Source of the DNA: Annulohypoxylon bovei var. microspora
Taxonomy: Eukaryota > Ascomycota > Sordariomycetes > Xylariales > Hypoxylaceae
Assembly (NCBI GenBank): GCA_022836615.1
Contig: MU405301.1
Location: 62,001 to 126,000 of the forward strand
Length of the DNA stretch: 64,000 nucleotides
Reading direction: 5' to 3'
Shown here in pieces: positions 25,555-37,400 of the stretch; position 1 is the stretch's first letter; each line of letters begins with the position of its first letter. The notes beneath the pieces are model-generated. The model was not told the DNA's origin, ran no database searches, and saw only the letters and a program-made list of their open reading frames with translations. A program made the translations under genes and the position numbers.

Positions 25555-26070
25555 ATGATATGGAGAAAAATGCTGTATTTTCTATTGGTAAAATTTTTGT
25601 ATTAACATAAGTACCTGAGTTATTCATATTACTGAGGAAAAGTAGATAAATATTTTACACACCGAGGGAATTGGGAAGACACTTACATACTCAATTTCTG
25701 TACGTAAAGTGAAATTGGCTTTAGAGCTAGTAAAAAACGATCATCGACTCTCTTACACATCATCAGTAGCGACCTAAAAGATCGCAACAACGAGGTAACC
25801 ATCATCCTTACAAAGGAGCAGACCAAACCATGGCACCGATCACTAGCAACCCACTCAGCGCACACGACGTAACATGGCAAAACTGTCTTGATAGATAGCA
25901 AGTATCTAGCTGCACTACCTAAAGAGCCGACCAACTCCAACAAAACGTAAAGGTAAACCCTGGTATGACCACCCGGAACGCCGACCCCTATGATTTCAAG
26001 CAATCGCGATTACTTTTTTTCCCGACGGTATGGTACAGAGGAAGAAGAGTTGTGATGAAGGGACAACCAT
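25555..26070. other. convergent 3' flank
   Basis: Spacer between the 3' ends of the MBL-fold gene and NOP58. It probably contains both 3' untranslated regions. No gene is recognised. Confidence 0.5.
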
Positions 26071-28138
26071 CTACGTGGCTTTCTCCTTCTTCGACTTCTT
26101 CTTGCTCTTCTTCTCTGCGTCGTCTGCGTGCTTTCGCTTTTTGCCCAAAGTCTCGACCTCGACCTCGGCTGTAGCGGCCTTGGCCTCCGCCTTCTTCTGC
26201 TTCTTCAGCTCTTTTAGCTCTTTCTTGCCGACGACCTGGGGTGTTCCGTCGGAGGCCATCTTGACGTCGCCACGCTCGTACTTTCGCTTGAACTTGGTAA
26301 CCGAGATACCAGCATCCTCTGCTAGTCGCGTATAGTCGGCTTCAGACAGCTTGGCGAGTGTCTTGGGAGTAGATTCACCATTGGCAGCCTTCTTGCCCTT
26401 CTTTGCCGAATGCTTCTCTTCACGGTCTGATTTTCGCTTAGGTGTCTTATCCTTTGGCTTGGCTGCTGGTTCGTTAGCTATTGTCAAATTTTGTTGATGT
26501 CACTTCTTAAATAGTATAGTGACGGGCTTCAGGAACTTACGACTTTCCGCATCTGAATCCTCTTCCTCAGATTCGCTGTCCGCATCGCCCATGGGAGTAT
26601 CTTCAACTTCTTGTACTAAAGGCTTACTAGGCGTCTTCTTGGCAGAAGTGGAGATAGCATCCGCGTCGGCATTGTAGTTTCGTGTCGGTTTGACCTCAAA
26701 CTTGGACGGGGTGGCACCATTCGGGCCAATCTTGGTACCCTTGGATACTAACGGCTTGCCTTCCATAATTCGCAGCTTATTTTCGAGCAATGCGCGGAGT
26801 CGGATACCCATGTCTGCTCTCTCCTCGTCATCCACCAGGATGTCTTCACCATCAGCACCCTCGGTGCTGAGCTCGGAGAGCGCGTCAACGCGCAGACATA
26901 AGGCTGCCTTGGCAGAGAGCGTACGGGCGATTTTCCCCTTGTTCTTGCCGCTTGCCTGTCCAACCAGAGACGAGTGGTAGATGAGACCATACTTGGGGGT
27001 ATCGTGTTTGGTCTTGAGAGCGCGGAAAAGAGCCTTCTCGGCACCTAAGATCTGGATGGTGCTACCAGGACTCTTGGCCAACTTCAGAAGGGAGCCAGTG
27101 TGCGCGATGAGACGAGCACCAACCAACTCGCCCAGGAGTTCCGTTAGGTTGGGGGCAATTGCCTTCATGCGCGACGTCAGGTACTGGGAAAGCTGCGATC
27201 GGTACTCGGTGAAGCTGATCACCTGTTCGGCGAGGAGCTTGATATTCTCAAGATCAAATTCGAGAATTTCAGTACCCATACTAACTTCAGCAGCGGTCTT
27301 CACTCGAGCCTCAATATCATCGGGCAGAATCTCGGAGAAGTCCGTGCTGGAAGCATTGTCTCGTGTTCCCATGTGTATGATAATGCGGGCATAGGCAAGG
27401 TTGTCCTGAACAATGCGATCCAGCTCAGGGAAATGCCAGCCATACCACTCCTTGACTCGCATAGCATAGTTGTTCAACTCCTTGTCTAAGTCATCAAGAA
27501 GTTTGATAGCCTGAACAATCATAACATCCACCTTATCGGGGGAGAACTTGAGCTTATGACGAGAGATGGAGTGAGATAGGGCAAGAGCCATGTTTCCAAG
27601 GTAGTCGTTGTCTAGCTCAGGGAAAAGCTCGGGAAGATAGGTCTTGATCGCTCGGAAGAGGTCATTGGTACTTGAATCGGATACAGGTGTAATGCTCAAC
27701 TGGGGTAGAATGTTAATAGCCGCACCCAGTTTCGGGTCGGCGACAGCAAGCGACGCTTTTCGCTCCTCCTTGATGTCGTTAAGAAGGTTTTGTAGCATGG
27801 GAGTGACTTTGCCCTCTGTTATGGCAGTATATTCGCCAAGAGCTTGAGCCGAATCTTCGAACTTGACCATCTTCTTGAGGGACAGCCTATGCGAAGCGGA
27901 TGAGTATGCATTCTTGGCCAATTGGTATCGATTTCAATATATTCAACTTACATCGAATTGATGGCTTCAGCGCTGGACAGTTGCTTGTCAATATCATCTC
28001 GTGACAACAACTTCTTGTCCTTCGCCTTGAACAGGCCGTAGCTATCATCGCGTCAGTACATCTATGCGCACAAGAATTTAATTTGAAAATGGGAGAGACT
28101 CACCCCGCAGGCGTCTCTGCAAGAACGAAGAGAGGCAT
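26071..28138 (-). CDS. NOP58: nucleolar protein 58, box C/D snoRNP core protein
   Basis: Predicted 625-residue core protein of box C/D snoRNPs, which guide 2'-O-methylation and pre-rRNA processing in the nucleolus. Exons on the minus strand: 28138-28104, 28041-27952, 27886-26541, 26477-26071. The first exon encodes only [12 protein letters not shown], the conserved NOP5 N-terminus, completed by [12 protein letters not shown]. The acceptor at 27887 (GCATAG) is the one that keeps frame and yields [25 protein letters not shown]/coiled-coil region follows ([19 protein letters not shown]), then the Nop domain with [20 protein letters not shown] and [20 protein letters not shown]. The tail is acidic and then lysine-rich ([13 protein letters not shown]), the KKD/E repeat that favours nucleolar retention. 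It is divergently paired with VMA6 across about 416 bp. Confidence 0.97.
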
Positions 28139-28554
28139 GATTGCAGGAGAATTATAGAGGATTGTTTGTTGTTCCTGCAGAAGCTCTCTTCGCGATAGGA
28201 TTGAAGATTGAAAAAATAACTAGAGCTACTGCTTTGGAGTAAAATTTTATTCGAACTTTCTCTAGGAAAAAAATTGGAAAGCTACCGCATAAAAGTGGAG
28301 CAAGAAAAGTGTGGGCGCCACTCAAAACTTCGTTCTCCGATTAAACCCCTCTTTAGATAGATAAAAGTCTGGTATTTGTATATAAAACGTCTTATCGCCT
28401 TATCGTCATCTTATCCATAATATTCTCTTAAGCTACATGAAGCAACCTCAAAGCTTCTAGGTTGCAACGCAATTCATTGGACGCAACTGTTTTGAGAATC
28501 ACTCTTGAAAGTGATCGATCCCCTTTTATCAACTACAACATCATACACATAAAA
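28139..28554. promoter_or_regulatory. bidirectional promoter, NOP58 / VMA6
   Basis: A 416-bp gap separates the two divergent start codons, so both promoters and both leaders must lie here. I saw no telo-box or long palindrome in it. Confidence 0.6.
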
Positions 28555-29840
28555 ATGGAGGGTCTATTCTTCAACGTCAATAACGGGTAAGGACATCATT
28601 GGGTATGCCGATTAATGGCTGGATGCTAATGTGTTTGAATCAGCTACATCGAGGGCATTGTACGAGGATATAGAAATGGTCTTCTGACGGGTGCCAACTA
28701 TTCCAACTTGACACAATGCGAGACCATTGATGGTATAGCTTCTATATCTGCAGATGTCTCTATGACGATACATAATGCCTCTAACAAACCCGACTAGATC
28801 TCAAGCTGCAGCTTGGCCCTGCTTACGGCGACTTTCTCGGTTCTCTCCCCCCGAACCCGTCTACCTCCAGTCTCGCCGCCAAAACCACCGACAAGCTCGT
28901 CTCCGAGTTCCGCTACGTCCGCGCGAATGCGGTAGGCTCGCTCGCGCAATTCCTCGATTACCTAACATACGGCTACATGATCGACAACGTCGCCCTCCTA
29001 ATCACCGGCACCCTACACGAACGAGACACCCGCGAGCTGCTAGACCGATGTCATCCCCTAGGCTGGTTCGAGACGATGCCGGTCCTCTGCGTCGCGACCA
29101 ACATCGAGGAACTGTACAACAGCGTGCTGATAGAGACGCCGTTAGCCCCCTATTTCAAGGGCAGCCTGAGCCACCAGGACCTGGACGAGCTGAACATCGA
29201 GATTGTCCGGAACACGCTGTACAAGAACTACCTCGAGGACTTCTACAATTTCGTCAACTCCCACCCGGATATGTCCGGCACCCCAACGTCTGAGGTTATG
29301 AGCGAGATCCTGGAGTTCGAGGCTGACAGGCGGGCTATCAACATCACCCTTAACTCTTTCGGCACGGAGTTGAGCAAGGCCGACCGCAATAAGTTATACC
29401 CTAGCTTTGGTAAGCTATACCCCGAGGGTACGCTGATGCTGTCGAGATCGGACGACTTCGAAGGCGTCAGGCTGGCAGTTGATGGCATTTCCGACTACAA
29501 GACATTCTTCGATGCTGCGGGACTGGGCGGCGGGCCGTCGGGACCAGGTAACATGGCTGGCGGTGCTGGCGGCAACGAGAGAAGTCTGGAGGACATGTTC
29601 TACCAGAAGGAGATGGAGATCTCGAAGAGCGCCTTCACGAGACAATTCACATACGCCATCGTGTACGCGTGGGTGAAGCTAAGGGAGCAAGTAAGTCTAT
29701 CATGTTCTCCGTCGAGCAAACTGATTATTCAGTCCAGCTTCTAACCTCTTCCACAGGAAATCCGCAATATCACGTGGATCGCCGAGTGCATAGCGCAGAA
29801 CCAGAAGGAGAGGATTGGCAACTACATCAGCGTATTCTGA
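28555..29840 (+). CDS. VMA6: V-type proton ATPase subunit d
   Basis: Predicted 365-residue subunit that links the central stalk to the membrane c-ring of the vacuolar H+-ATPase. Exons: 28555-28586, 28644-28732, 28798-29690, 29757-29840. The first exon gives [11 protein letters not shown], and splicing adds [19 protein letters not shown], the conserved opening of the family. Other hallmarks are the [20 protein letters not shown] segment, the [20 protein letters not shown] block, and the end [20 protein letters not shown]. The length matches fungal homologues, with a fungal Gly-rich insert ([16 protein letters not shown]) before the C-terminal helices. The peripheral subunit has no membrane helix. 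Housekeeping function is expected. Confidence 0.97.
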
Positions 29841-30153
29841 TTTCCCATGCAATTTTTGTACTTGCTTCTGCTCTTCGCTCTCTTCGAAACTCTGTAGAAC
29901 TAATGGACGGGATACCAACGGAAATAGCATTTCGAAGCTGTGATTGTCACTTGTTTTTTCTTCTTTCTTCTCACTTGTTCTTACACAAAGGCGCAAGGCT
30001 GATGGACAGATAGTTAGAGCTTCTCGCGTTCTCGAAGGCTGCTGGTGTTTTTTGTATTTGTACATAGGCACGTGGTATTACAGAGTATGCATCTAGGCCA
30101 CATATATGATACACTTTCAAGTAGCATAGCATGGCATATCGACCAACGGCTTT
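29841..30153. other. convergent 3' spacer, VMA6 / mitochondrial uS15
   Basis: About 310 bp between the stop codons of two convergent housekeeping genes. It presumably holds both polyadenylation regions. No gene is seen. Confidence 0.5.
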
Positions 30154-31167
30154 TTATATGGTGATTTGTCCCTTCCAGGTCGCCGGGCTCAGGCCCAGAG
30201 TCTCGATCATGTGCTTCCACCTGTCGCTTCCCCTCTCCTCCCGCTCCATATACCGCATGAGCCTCTGTCGTCTGTGGAGAAGCAACCTTAGATCCCTCTT
30301 GCCCACCTTGTCCTTATAACCTCTCCCCTTGTGCAGTTCGTTGGCCAGAGCCCGGATTTTGGTCGTCAGGATGGCGATCTGTACCTCGCTGCTCCCCGTG
30401 TCCGGACCACCTCGCACCGGCATTTCCTTCCTCTCCTCCCCTCGAGCAAGGGCCTTCGGCCTTAGAGTGAGGTCGGTCTCGTGCCTGCCAAAGGTCTCCA
30501 CGCACCGGCGGATATTGGCGTGCAGCCTGTCCTTCGCGGAGCCGTTGTCCATATGCGTGATGCGCCGTATAGCCTCCAAGGCCAGTTCGTGCTGCTGTTT
30601 GTGCGTCTCAACGTTCTTGTTGAAATCCTCAGAGCCCTCGGGGACGAGCTGCGACCCCATGGGCCGGGTCAGGGTATACGCATGCTCGACGGCGGAAAGC
30701 AGCTCCTGCTTGTCGATCATGTTGTTCAGGATATGGGGCGAGGTGGGGAGCTCAAATGGCTCTGCTAGCGGCCTTCCCTCTGCGTCGACCGGCGGTTTGG
30801 AAAGCGGCGCCTGGCCGGCGGAGTCGAGGGACTCGATGAAGGGCGTCTGGATGCCGCGGATGGGGTCGCCGGCCTCGACCGCCCGGACAGCGTCGATCTC
30901 CTGTCGCCTCTTGTTGTGGGCAGCCTCCCGCTGCTGCATTTGCGCCCATCGGTAGGGGTCTTGCTTCGCTAGCCGCTTCTTCTCTTTACTCGACAGAGAT
31001 GCGGTTTGGGTGATTGGGAGGAATGCCGGAGTGGGCTTCTTTACAGCTGGCCGTAGACATACTGTCGAGCTATTGTTAGTCGCAAATGGTCATTGGAAGC
31101 AAGATCGTGCATTCTCCTTACATGAAAAAGTGCCTAGGCGCTGCACGCCTGGTATTCGAGGCGGCAT
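30154..31167 (-). CDS. mitochondrial small-subunit ribosomal protein uS15
   Basis: Predicted 317-residue precursor of the mitochondrial ribosomal protein S15 (yeast Mrps28 family), a 16S-type rRNA-binding protein of the small subunit. Exons on the minus strand: 31167-31122 and 31061-30154. The short first exon MPPRIPGVQRLGTFS plus the start of exon 2 (LCLRPAVKKP) is basic and lacks acidic residues, as expected of a mitochondrial targeting peptide. The S15 signature lies near the C-terminus: GSSEVQIAILTTKIRALANE, then DLRLLLHRRQRLMRYM. The long fungal-type N-terminal extension accounts for the size compared with about 90 residues in bacteria. It is divergently paired with cytosolic RPS0. Confidence 0.93.
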
Positions 31168-31384
31168 AGCGGCGTATATTGGAGGGTTGATCTGCTGGAT
31201 GGAAATTCAACTTTTAGCGATTGACCCACTTTATTGGACATGAAAGACGAAATCAACCTTCAAGCACGGTCCACATATGCTTACCTAAGGTTCTGAGGTT
31301 GAAGAAAATCGCGGAGTGGACAAATGTCATGACCGATCCAGTGCCAAGATTACCTAAGCTCTGTACCGTGGACCTGACGTAAAA

Positions 31385-31400
31385 CTCGGTACGTACCGAG
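31385..31400. promoter_or_regulatory. 16-bp perfect palindrome CTCGGTACGTACCGAG
   Basis: The two halves are exact reverse complements. It sits between the two ribosomal genes, about 240 bp before the RPS0 start. A dimeric factor could bind, but no factor is assigned. Confidence 0.6.
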
Positions 31401-31436
31401 GGGTCCTAGCTTTACCCAATTGGCATTAGCGGCTCC

Positions 31437-31445
31437 AAACCCTAA
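31437..31445 (+). promoter_or_regulatory. telo-box AAACCCTAA
   Basis: Matches the telomere-repeat motif bound by Tbf1-type factors in ribosomal-protein promoters of several ascomycetes. It lies about 195 bp upstream of the RPS0 ATG. Binding is inferred. Confidence 0.5.
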
Positions 31446-31639
31446 GCTCTCGCACCAAATCACAATTAGACCATGGTCAAATCGTCAATCGTCCCGCGAA
31501 CTTTTTTTCCTTTCTCTCGCAGGAAATTTCCAACACCTCGACAAGACAAATCGCGACGCAACCTCTTAAATTTCCTCACTTCTTTTTTCCTTCACCCTCT
31601 TTTCACTTTCTTCGAACGTTGCGAAAACTATTCTTCAAG

Positions 31640-32668
31640 ATGGCGCCCACTAACCTCCCCTCGTGCATGCACGCGACGTCCCAGGACATCGAGATGCTCC
31701 TGGCCGCGCAGTCTCATCTCGGATCCAAGAACTTGCAGGTTCACATGGAGCCTTACCTCTGGAAGACCCGAGCCGACGGTGTCAATGTCATCAACATTGG
31801 CAAGACCTGGTATGTCTTTTAAAATCAATTCTGCTTTATTGATTTGCGCAATTAGCGTAATTCTAACCTGAATTCTTCATCGCAGGGAGAAGATCGTCCT
31901 GGCCGCCCGCATCATCGCTGCCGTCGACAACCCCGCCGACATCTGTGTCATCTCTGCCCGTCCCTACGGACAGCGATCCGTCCTCAAGTTCGCCGCCCAC
32001 ACCGGTGCCGTTGCCATCGCCGGTCGATTCACCCCTGGTTCTTTCACCAACTACATCACCCGATCGTTCAAGGAACCCCGCCTGATTATCGTCACCGACC
32101 CCCGCACCGATGCTCAAGCTATCAAGGAGGCTTCCTACGTCAACATCCCCGTCATCGCCCTTTGCGACACTGACTCCCCTACCGAGTACGTCGACGTTGC
32201 CATCCCTACCAACAACAAGGGTCGTCACGCCATTGGTTGTGTCTGGTGGATGCTTGCCCGTGAGGTCCTCCGCATCCGCAATACTATCGCTAGCCGCGAC
32301 ATTCCCTGGGATGTAATGGTCGATCTTTACTTCTGTATGTTATATCAAATCATGAAAAGCTCTATTATGGTATAAGTGGAGATAAGCTAATACTAGTATC
32401 TACAGACCGCGACCCTGAGGCCGAGGCTGAGGAGAAGGTCGAGGAGGAGAAGGTACCCGGTGCTGAGGAGGTCGGCCCTGCTGCTATCGAGACTGGCGCT
32501 TTCGCCGCTCCCGCTGCTGCTGCTGCTGACTGGGAAGCCGCACCCGCTGGCTTCGCCGCTGCCCAGACTGGTGGTTGGGACGGCGCAACTGACGAGTGGG
32601 CGAACGCTACTGGTGCTCCTCCGGCCGGTGAATGGGGTGCTGCGGATGCCAAGGAGAGCACGTGGTAG
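31640..32668 (+). CDS. RPS0: 40S ribosomal protein S0 (uS2)
   Basis: Predicted 293-residue component of the cytosolic small ribosomal subunit, needed for 20S pre-rRNA maturation and 40S assembly. Exons: 31640-31809, 31886-32334, 32406-32668. Hallmarks are [20 protein letters not shown] at the start, [40 protein letters not shown], and [20 protein letters not shown]. The C-terminal tail is Glu-rich and then Ala/Trp-rich with repeated W-containing motifs ([22 protein letters not shown]), as in other S0/laminin-receptor-family proteins. Codon use is strongly C-ending, consistent with high expression. The leader just upstream of the ATG is pyrimidine-rich. Confidence 0.98.
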
Positions 32669-34451
32669 GACAATGACTCCAGCAATGGAAAGGGTCCTGG
32701 CAGTCGGGGAGGTCTTCTAACTCAATCCGGCGCGAGTGAATTTTAGATGGTCTTCATCGGCACCATCGCACATCACCGCGGTATTTGATTTTCCTTTTGC
32801 AGCAGACGAATGGATAGGGAGAAGTGCGGGTAAACTTGACCGTACTAATGAGGGAAAGATATCCGAACTCCGGACTGGTTTTCTCTTAATCTTCAATACC
32901 TACTTAGGGCTGGTTCAACTTGACTTTATAGGTAGTCGACTAGTTCCTATCGAAGACGAAGTGGAAACTGGGCCGGGGTTCGGGGGAATGCCCTATGCAG
33001 TCAAAGGGGTGGACTTAATCGTTATCCCGCCTGCCTTCTCTTAGCTTAGTCTTAGTTGCGGAAGCATAAAAGAACGATTCCCAGCACGTCTGATGATGAA
33101 TACCCTGTGAGGGGTTGTTTACTTGATGTGGATCTGATATGTATGATCGTATGCCTGATGTGATGGGAATTTGCCTAGGTGCTAACGTTAGACAGCTTAT
33201 CCTGTTCTTAAGAAGGAATATAGCTGAGATGTAGGTAGGTCGTAGGTTCTGAACATATTACACCATCTCCATTTCATGATTTATGGACCTAACAAGGACA
33301 TTGTCATGAGCACGAGGAAGCAAGCAAGTATCGTTCAAACATCTCTCATACATACGTATAAGAGTACCTAAGTTGGTTGCCTATCCAGGAACCTACTCCA
33401 CATCCATGCATACCTCTCTTCTCATTCAACCTTATTTTCTCGTCATCGTCTTCCTTCTCTTCACGACAAACGCCTAACAGTACAGCATCACACAGCAGCA
33501 CGTAAAACCTCGGTTTGAGTAACGGAACGGACATAAACAGGTAAATGTATGATGATGAGTATGGGTATGGGGTATCTGAACAATGGACCAGAAGAAGAGT
33601 CACGCGATTACACTCCACTCCACACCCTTCCTCCCTCCTCCCTCCTATCTCACTACTGCACACGTCACTTGCTCTTGCTGCTACACCTACTCCTACACTT
33701 TGCTACCCGCTCCCGCCCCCTTTCATGTTAAACTTCGCTCCCCGACTGTCATGCATATATGTACTGATCTCCCCCCTTTCGTATCTACCACCCCTCGCCC
33801 CCTTCCCCTACTACTCCCTCCGACAGATTGATTCGTTCATAGACGTTAAGTAGAGCCCTAGACTAAACACTAAGAAAAAATAAAGACGGAACCGCTGAAC
33901 TCCGGTGCTGTCGATGATGAATGATGAATGATGATGATGATGGGATATGAATGCCCTCCCGCGTCCTGTTGCTCCTCGCCCGCCACCGAAACCGCGGCCC
34001 TGCCAATGTATTGATTCCGCACCTAGTTGATCGTCTTTGAAACCCGGACGTTGCGGTGGGGAAGAGAAAAAAATATCGATAGAATGCTACATGCAAGAAG
34101 TGAAGGTAAGGGAATTTTCGCCTAAAGTCAGGCAGGTAGGTATCGAGGCAGAAGAGCTATGTCTTTGTTGCAGCGCAAATGGGAAAGCTCGCTAGTATGG
34201 TGTATCGTGGTATCGTTTGGGGTATTATATACTAAGGATGGCAAAAAGCCTGCGTACTTGTACATTGGTGGCGATCTTTGCGAACACCGATTATCGTCTA
34301 TGATGTTGTTGATGAGTAATGGTAAATGAAAACAAGGTATGCGAGCGATGGTGATATCGATCATGGACACATGATATACAGATTATATGTCGAGCGGCGT
34401 CGACGCGTAGACTAATTAGTGCTGTTCATTTGAATAGAGAATGATATTCGC
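32669..34451. other. convergent 3' region, RPS0 / RasGEF
   Basis: About 1.8 kb between two convergent stop codons. It holds 3' untranslated sequence, a long pyrimidine-rich tract at about 33590-33830 on the plus strand and a GATGA-type microsatellite at 33913-33942. No gene is supported. Confidence 0.5.
33913..33942. repeat. GATGA/ATG microsatellite
   Basis: An uninterrupted run of GATGAATGATGA units ending in (ATG)n. It is a simple repeat in the 3' region of the RasGEF gene. Confidence 0.8.
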
Positions 34452-37400
34452 CTATTCCAGACTTTCTGAATGCTTTCTGATATTCTCGTCGCTCAGAGCG
34501 CTCATCCAGAGACAACGTTCGGTGATACCTTCGATGGGTTGGAACTGATAGTGGGTGCTAGCTTCAAGTAGACGAAGTAATGTCTTCACGACCGCAGCGG
34601 CGATGCGGCAGCGTTCAAAGTTGACTAGAGGTGCGGTAGTCGGCGAGCTGGCAATTTCGGACGGCCGTTGAGAGTTGAAGAGCAGGTCGTGCGTGTAAAT
34701 ACCGACGAAAGGAATACATCCGGTATCAGCAGCAGTGCCACCGCCTTCCATTTCCGCGCGGAGATTGTAGAAGTTCTTCGTAGGCGAAACAAGAGTCTCA
34801 AGATCCTTCATAGTCTTTAGGTCGTCAGGTGGAACCATGGCCCAAGTCCTAACTAGTCTTGCTACTTCATTTGACGTCAAGGCGATAGTAATCTGACTCA
34901 TTGTAGCAAAGTTGCGGTATCTCCTGCAATGGGCAGCGATGTGGAGGAACTTGATGATGCAGCGTGCTCGCTCCTCTATATCTTGCGTGAGGACGACCTC
35001 TGAAATCACCCACTTGACGATGATGTTGAACCGCGCAATGACAACTTCGACACCGTGAGCGTCCGTATTTCGAAGAAAGTCGACCCAAGACCGTGAGTCG
35101 TTGTTGGAATTTTTCCATCGCATCTCGATCAGCTCTCTCCAGTCAACCTCATTCAGAGCATCCTTTTCAATCAAGGTAAATTGCTGAGCAAGGATCTCGG
35201 AGTCAAAGGCAAGTATGAAAGGCAGATGGGCTGAGTTCTTTCGGCTTCCCTCAGAAGACAATCGAGGTGCATTGCGCAACGCCTCTGCTGTGCCGGTTGG
35301 GTCCCTTGGCGAGTCCGAACCGTGTTGGTACATAGCAGTAGTGGGTGTCGTATCAGGTGTAGGTGGCAATGGTTTCTGGGCCCACAGCTGGTGCTCGTGA
35401 AGCTGAGGGACATGGTCAGCCTCCGAACCCCCAGAAGCATGCGTACGCGTTAAAGTCATAGGGGGCGAAGGAGGTTTCTCTCTAGATGAGAAGGTAATTC
35501 CGCCCTCGGTATCCGGTGATCCGGTATTTATAGGAGTAAGCTTTCTCGGTGAACGTGGCTCTCCAAAGATATAATCGTCGGGGTCAGGCATCTCGCCCGA
35601 CATTTCGGATGATAACGCAGAATCATTGTCACTGTCCACGTCCAAGAACGTGGGGTCTCCAGGCGCAGTTGCTCCCGGCTTGATCTTGTTCATGCTTTCT
35701 GTTTTCCGTACAAACTCGTAAGATGGATGAACCGAGGTGCTAGCAACTTCCTCGTTGCTCTCTCCTGGTGGCGTTTCCGGGCCTATCAGTATTGAATGAT
35801 CTGTCCATTCCCGAGTAGCTGTTTTGCTACGCCCATCGTCTGTTAATCCTCGATCAAGTAGCGGCGTTGAGTTGTAACTCTCCCTTGAATCTTCTGACAA
35901 GAATGAGATGGCCTCGGAAAATCGGGGAGCGAGCTGATCATTGAGCGGCACATCGAAATTCTCCTCCATCGGCGAGACAATTTCTTCGTCAATATGCTGT
36001 TGACGGTGCTTTCGCTTTTCTTCCTTGGCGTGTTTTATCTCGGGTGTTGTTGCAACGGGTCTATCCTTGAGACCTTCGAGATCGGTTTGTGGTATCTTAG
36101 ACGGTTCCATTGAGAGTTTAGCAATCCTCCTCTCATATTTGCCCTCGAGTTTTAAAAGCGCCGACTCGACACCTCCATCGTCGTCATCATCTGGGATTTG
36201 AGCAAGTTTTTGAGCTTCGGCTTCAAAGGACGGTCGCATTATTGGCTTTGAGGAGTGTGTGCTAAACAGAGATGCGGCTGCACGCTTCGGAGCCTGCTGT
36301 GCCATAGCCCCTAAGGAGAAGACTTCGGCTCGTTTCTGCGAATAATCGCTACTGACGACGTCGACAAAACCGCTAGACTCCCTAATAGGACTACGTAGGT
36401 AAGAGCTCCTTAGAGAGTCCGTATAAGTCGTTAGCGAGCCCACAGATCGTGACCTATGAAGCGGCGCATTGTCTAGGTCGTGTACATTAGTCACGTTTTT
36501 TAGATCTCCACCCGGTCGTCTTCGGAGGACCCTGAGTGGTGGGGGCATAACTTCAGAAGCTATAGATCCCTCCGAATACGTAGTCGCATCAAAACTCCTA
36601 ATTGTGGACTGCGCAGCGATGCCGCTCTGGAAGGATGCCCATCGTCGATGAGCAATGGAACCTCTAGACCTATAGCTACGGCTCGATTGCTGACGTTGAT
36701 GCCGTTTCGCGTAGCTTAACGGGGGCCTACTAGGTGACTGTTTAATGAAGCTAACCGATGGGCGAGCGTTGGGAGTAGTCTCTTCGGAGGAACGTCCTTG
36801 ACTCAGCGTTTCCAAATCAGGAACAAACGGCGGCAAGGGGGTAGTAGAGGCTGAAGATCTGAAAACATGTTGACCCAGGAGATAAGACGATCTTCTCGGA
36901 GTGCCCCCGCGCATAGCTTGTCCAGGCGGCGTCGTTGGTGGCGTTAGATCAGCACCACCACCAGCTCGCATCATGCTCTCCGCAAACGCTTCAACGGATG
37001 GGTTCCATGCCGTCAAAGCACCAGTCATAAGCGGGTAATCACCGGGCGGCAAGGTTCCATCGACAATAACAATAGACTTGCTTCCGGCCGTAATCGCCGT
37101 GTCGCTCATGGGCCTCAATTCAAACGATGAGTCTAAGTGGGCTAGAGAATATTCGATAGGGTCATTAGCAACACCGGTATGACTGTTGTTATCGTCTTCG
37201 GTAGCAGTTCCCATAATAGCATCCTCTTGTACAGCCTTTTTGAAATCCTCAGCAATTGTAGCACCAAGAAGATCGATACGCACAGCAGCACGGGTACCGC
37301 TCGGGGGAGGCGGTCGCGCTTGCGGAACAACCGCCGTTCCCGGGAGTCTATTAGTCGTCACGCCCCGAGGCCCAACTGGTGCGATGTCGATGAAATTTCC

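Larger units (their letters stand above)
31168..31639. promoter_or_regulatory. bidirectional promoter, mitochondrial uS15 / cytosolic RPS0
   Basis: A 472-bp gap between divergent ATGs of a mitochondrial and a cytosolic ribosomal protein gene. It contains a 16-bp perfect palindrome at 31385-31400, a telo-box (AAACCCTAA) at 31437-31445, and a pyrimidine-rich tract at about 31500-31520, typical of fungal ribosomal-protein leaders. Confidence 0.7.

Noticed and set aside
31810..32405. snoRNA hosted in an RPS0 intron
   Set aside because: Both introns are only about 70-76 bp and lack paired C and D boxes.
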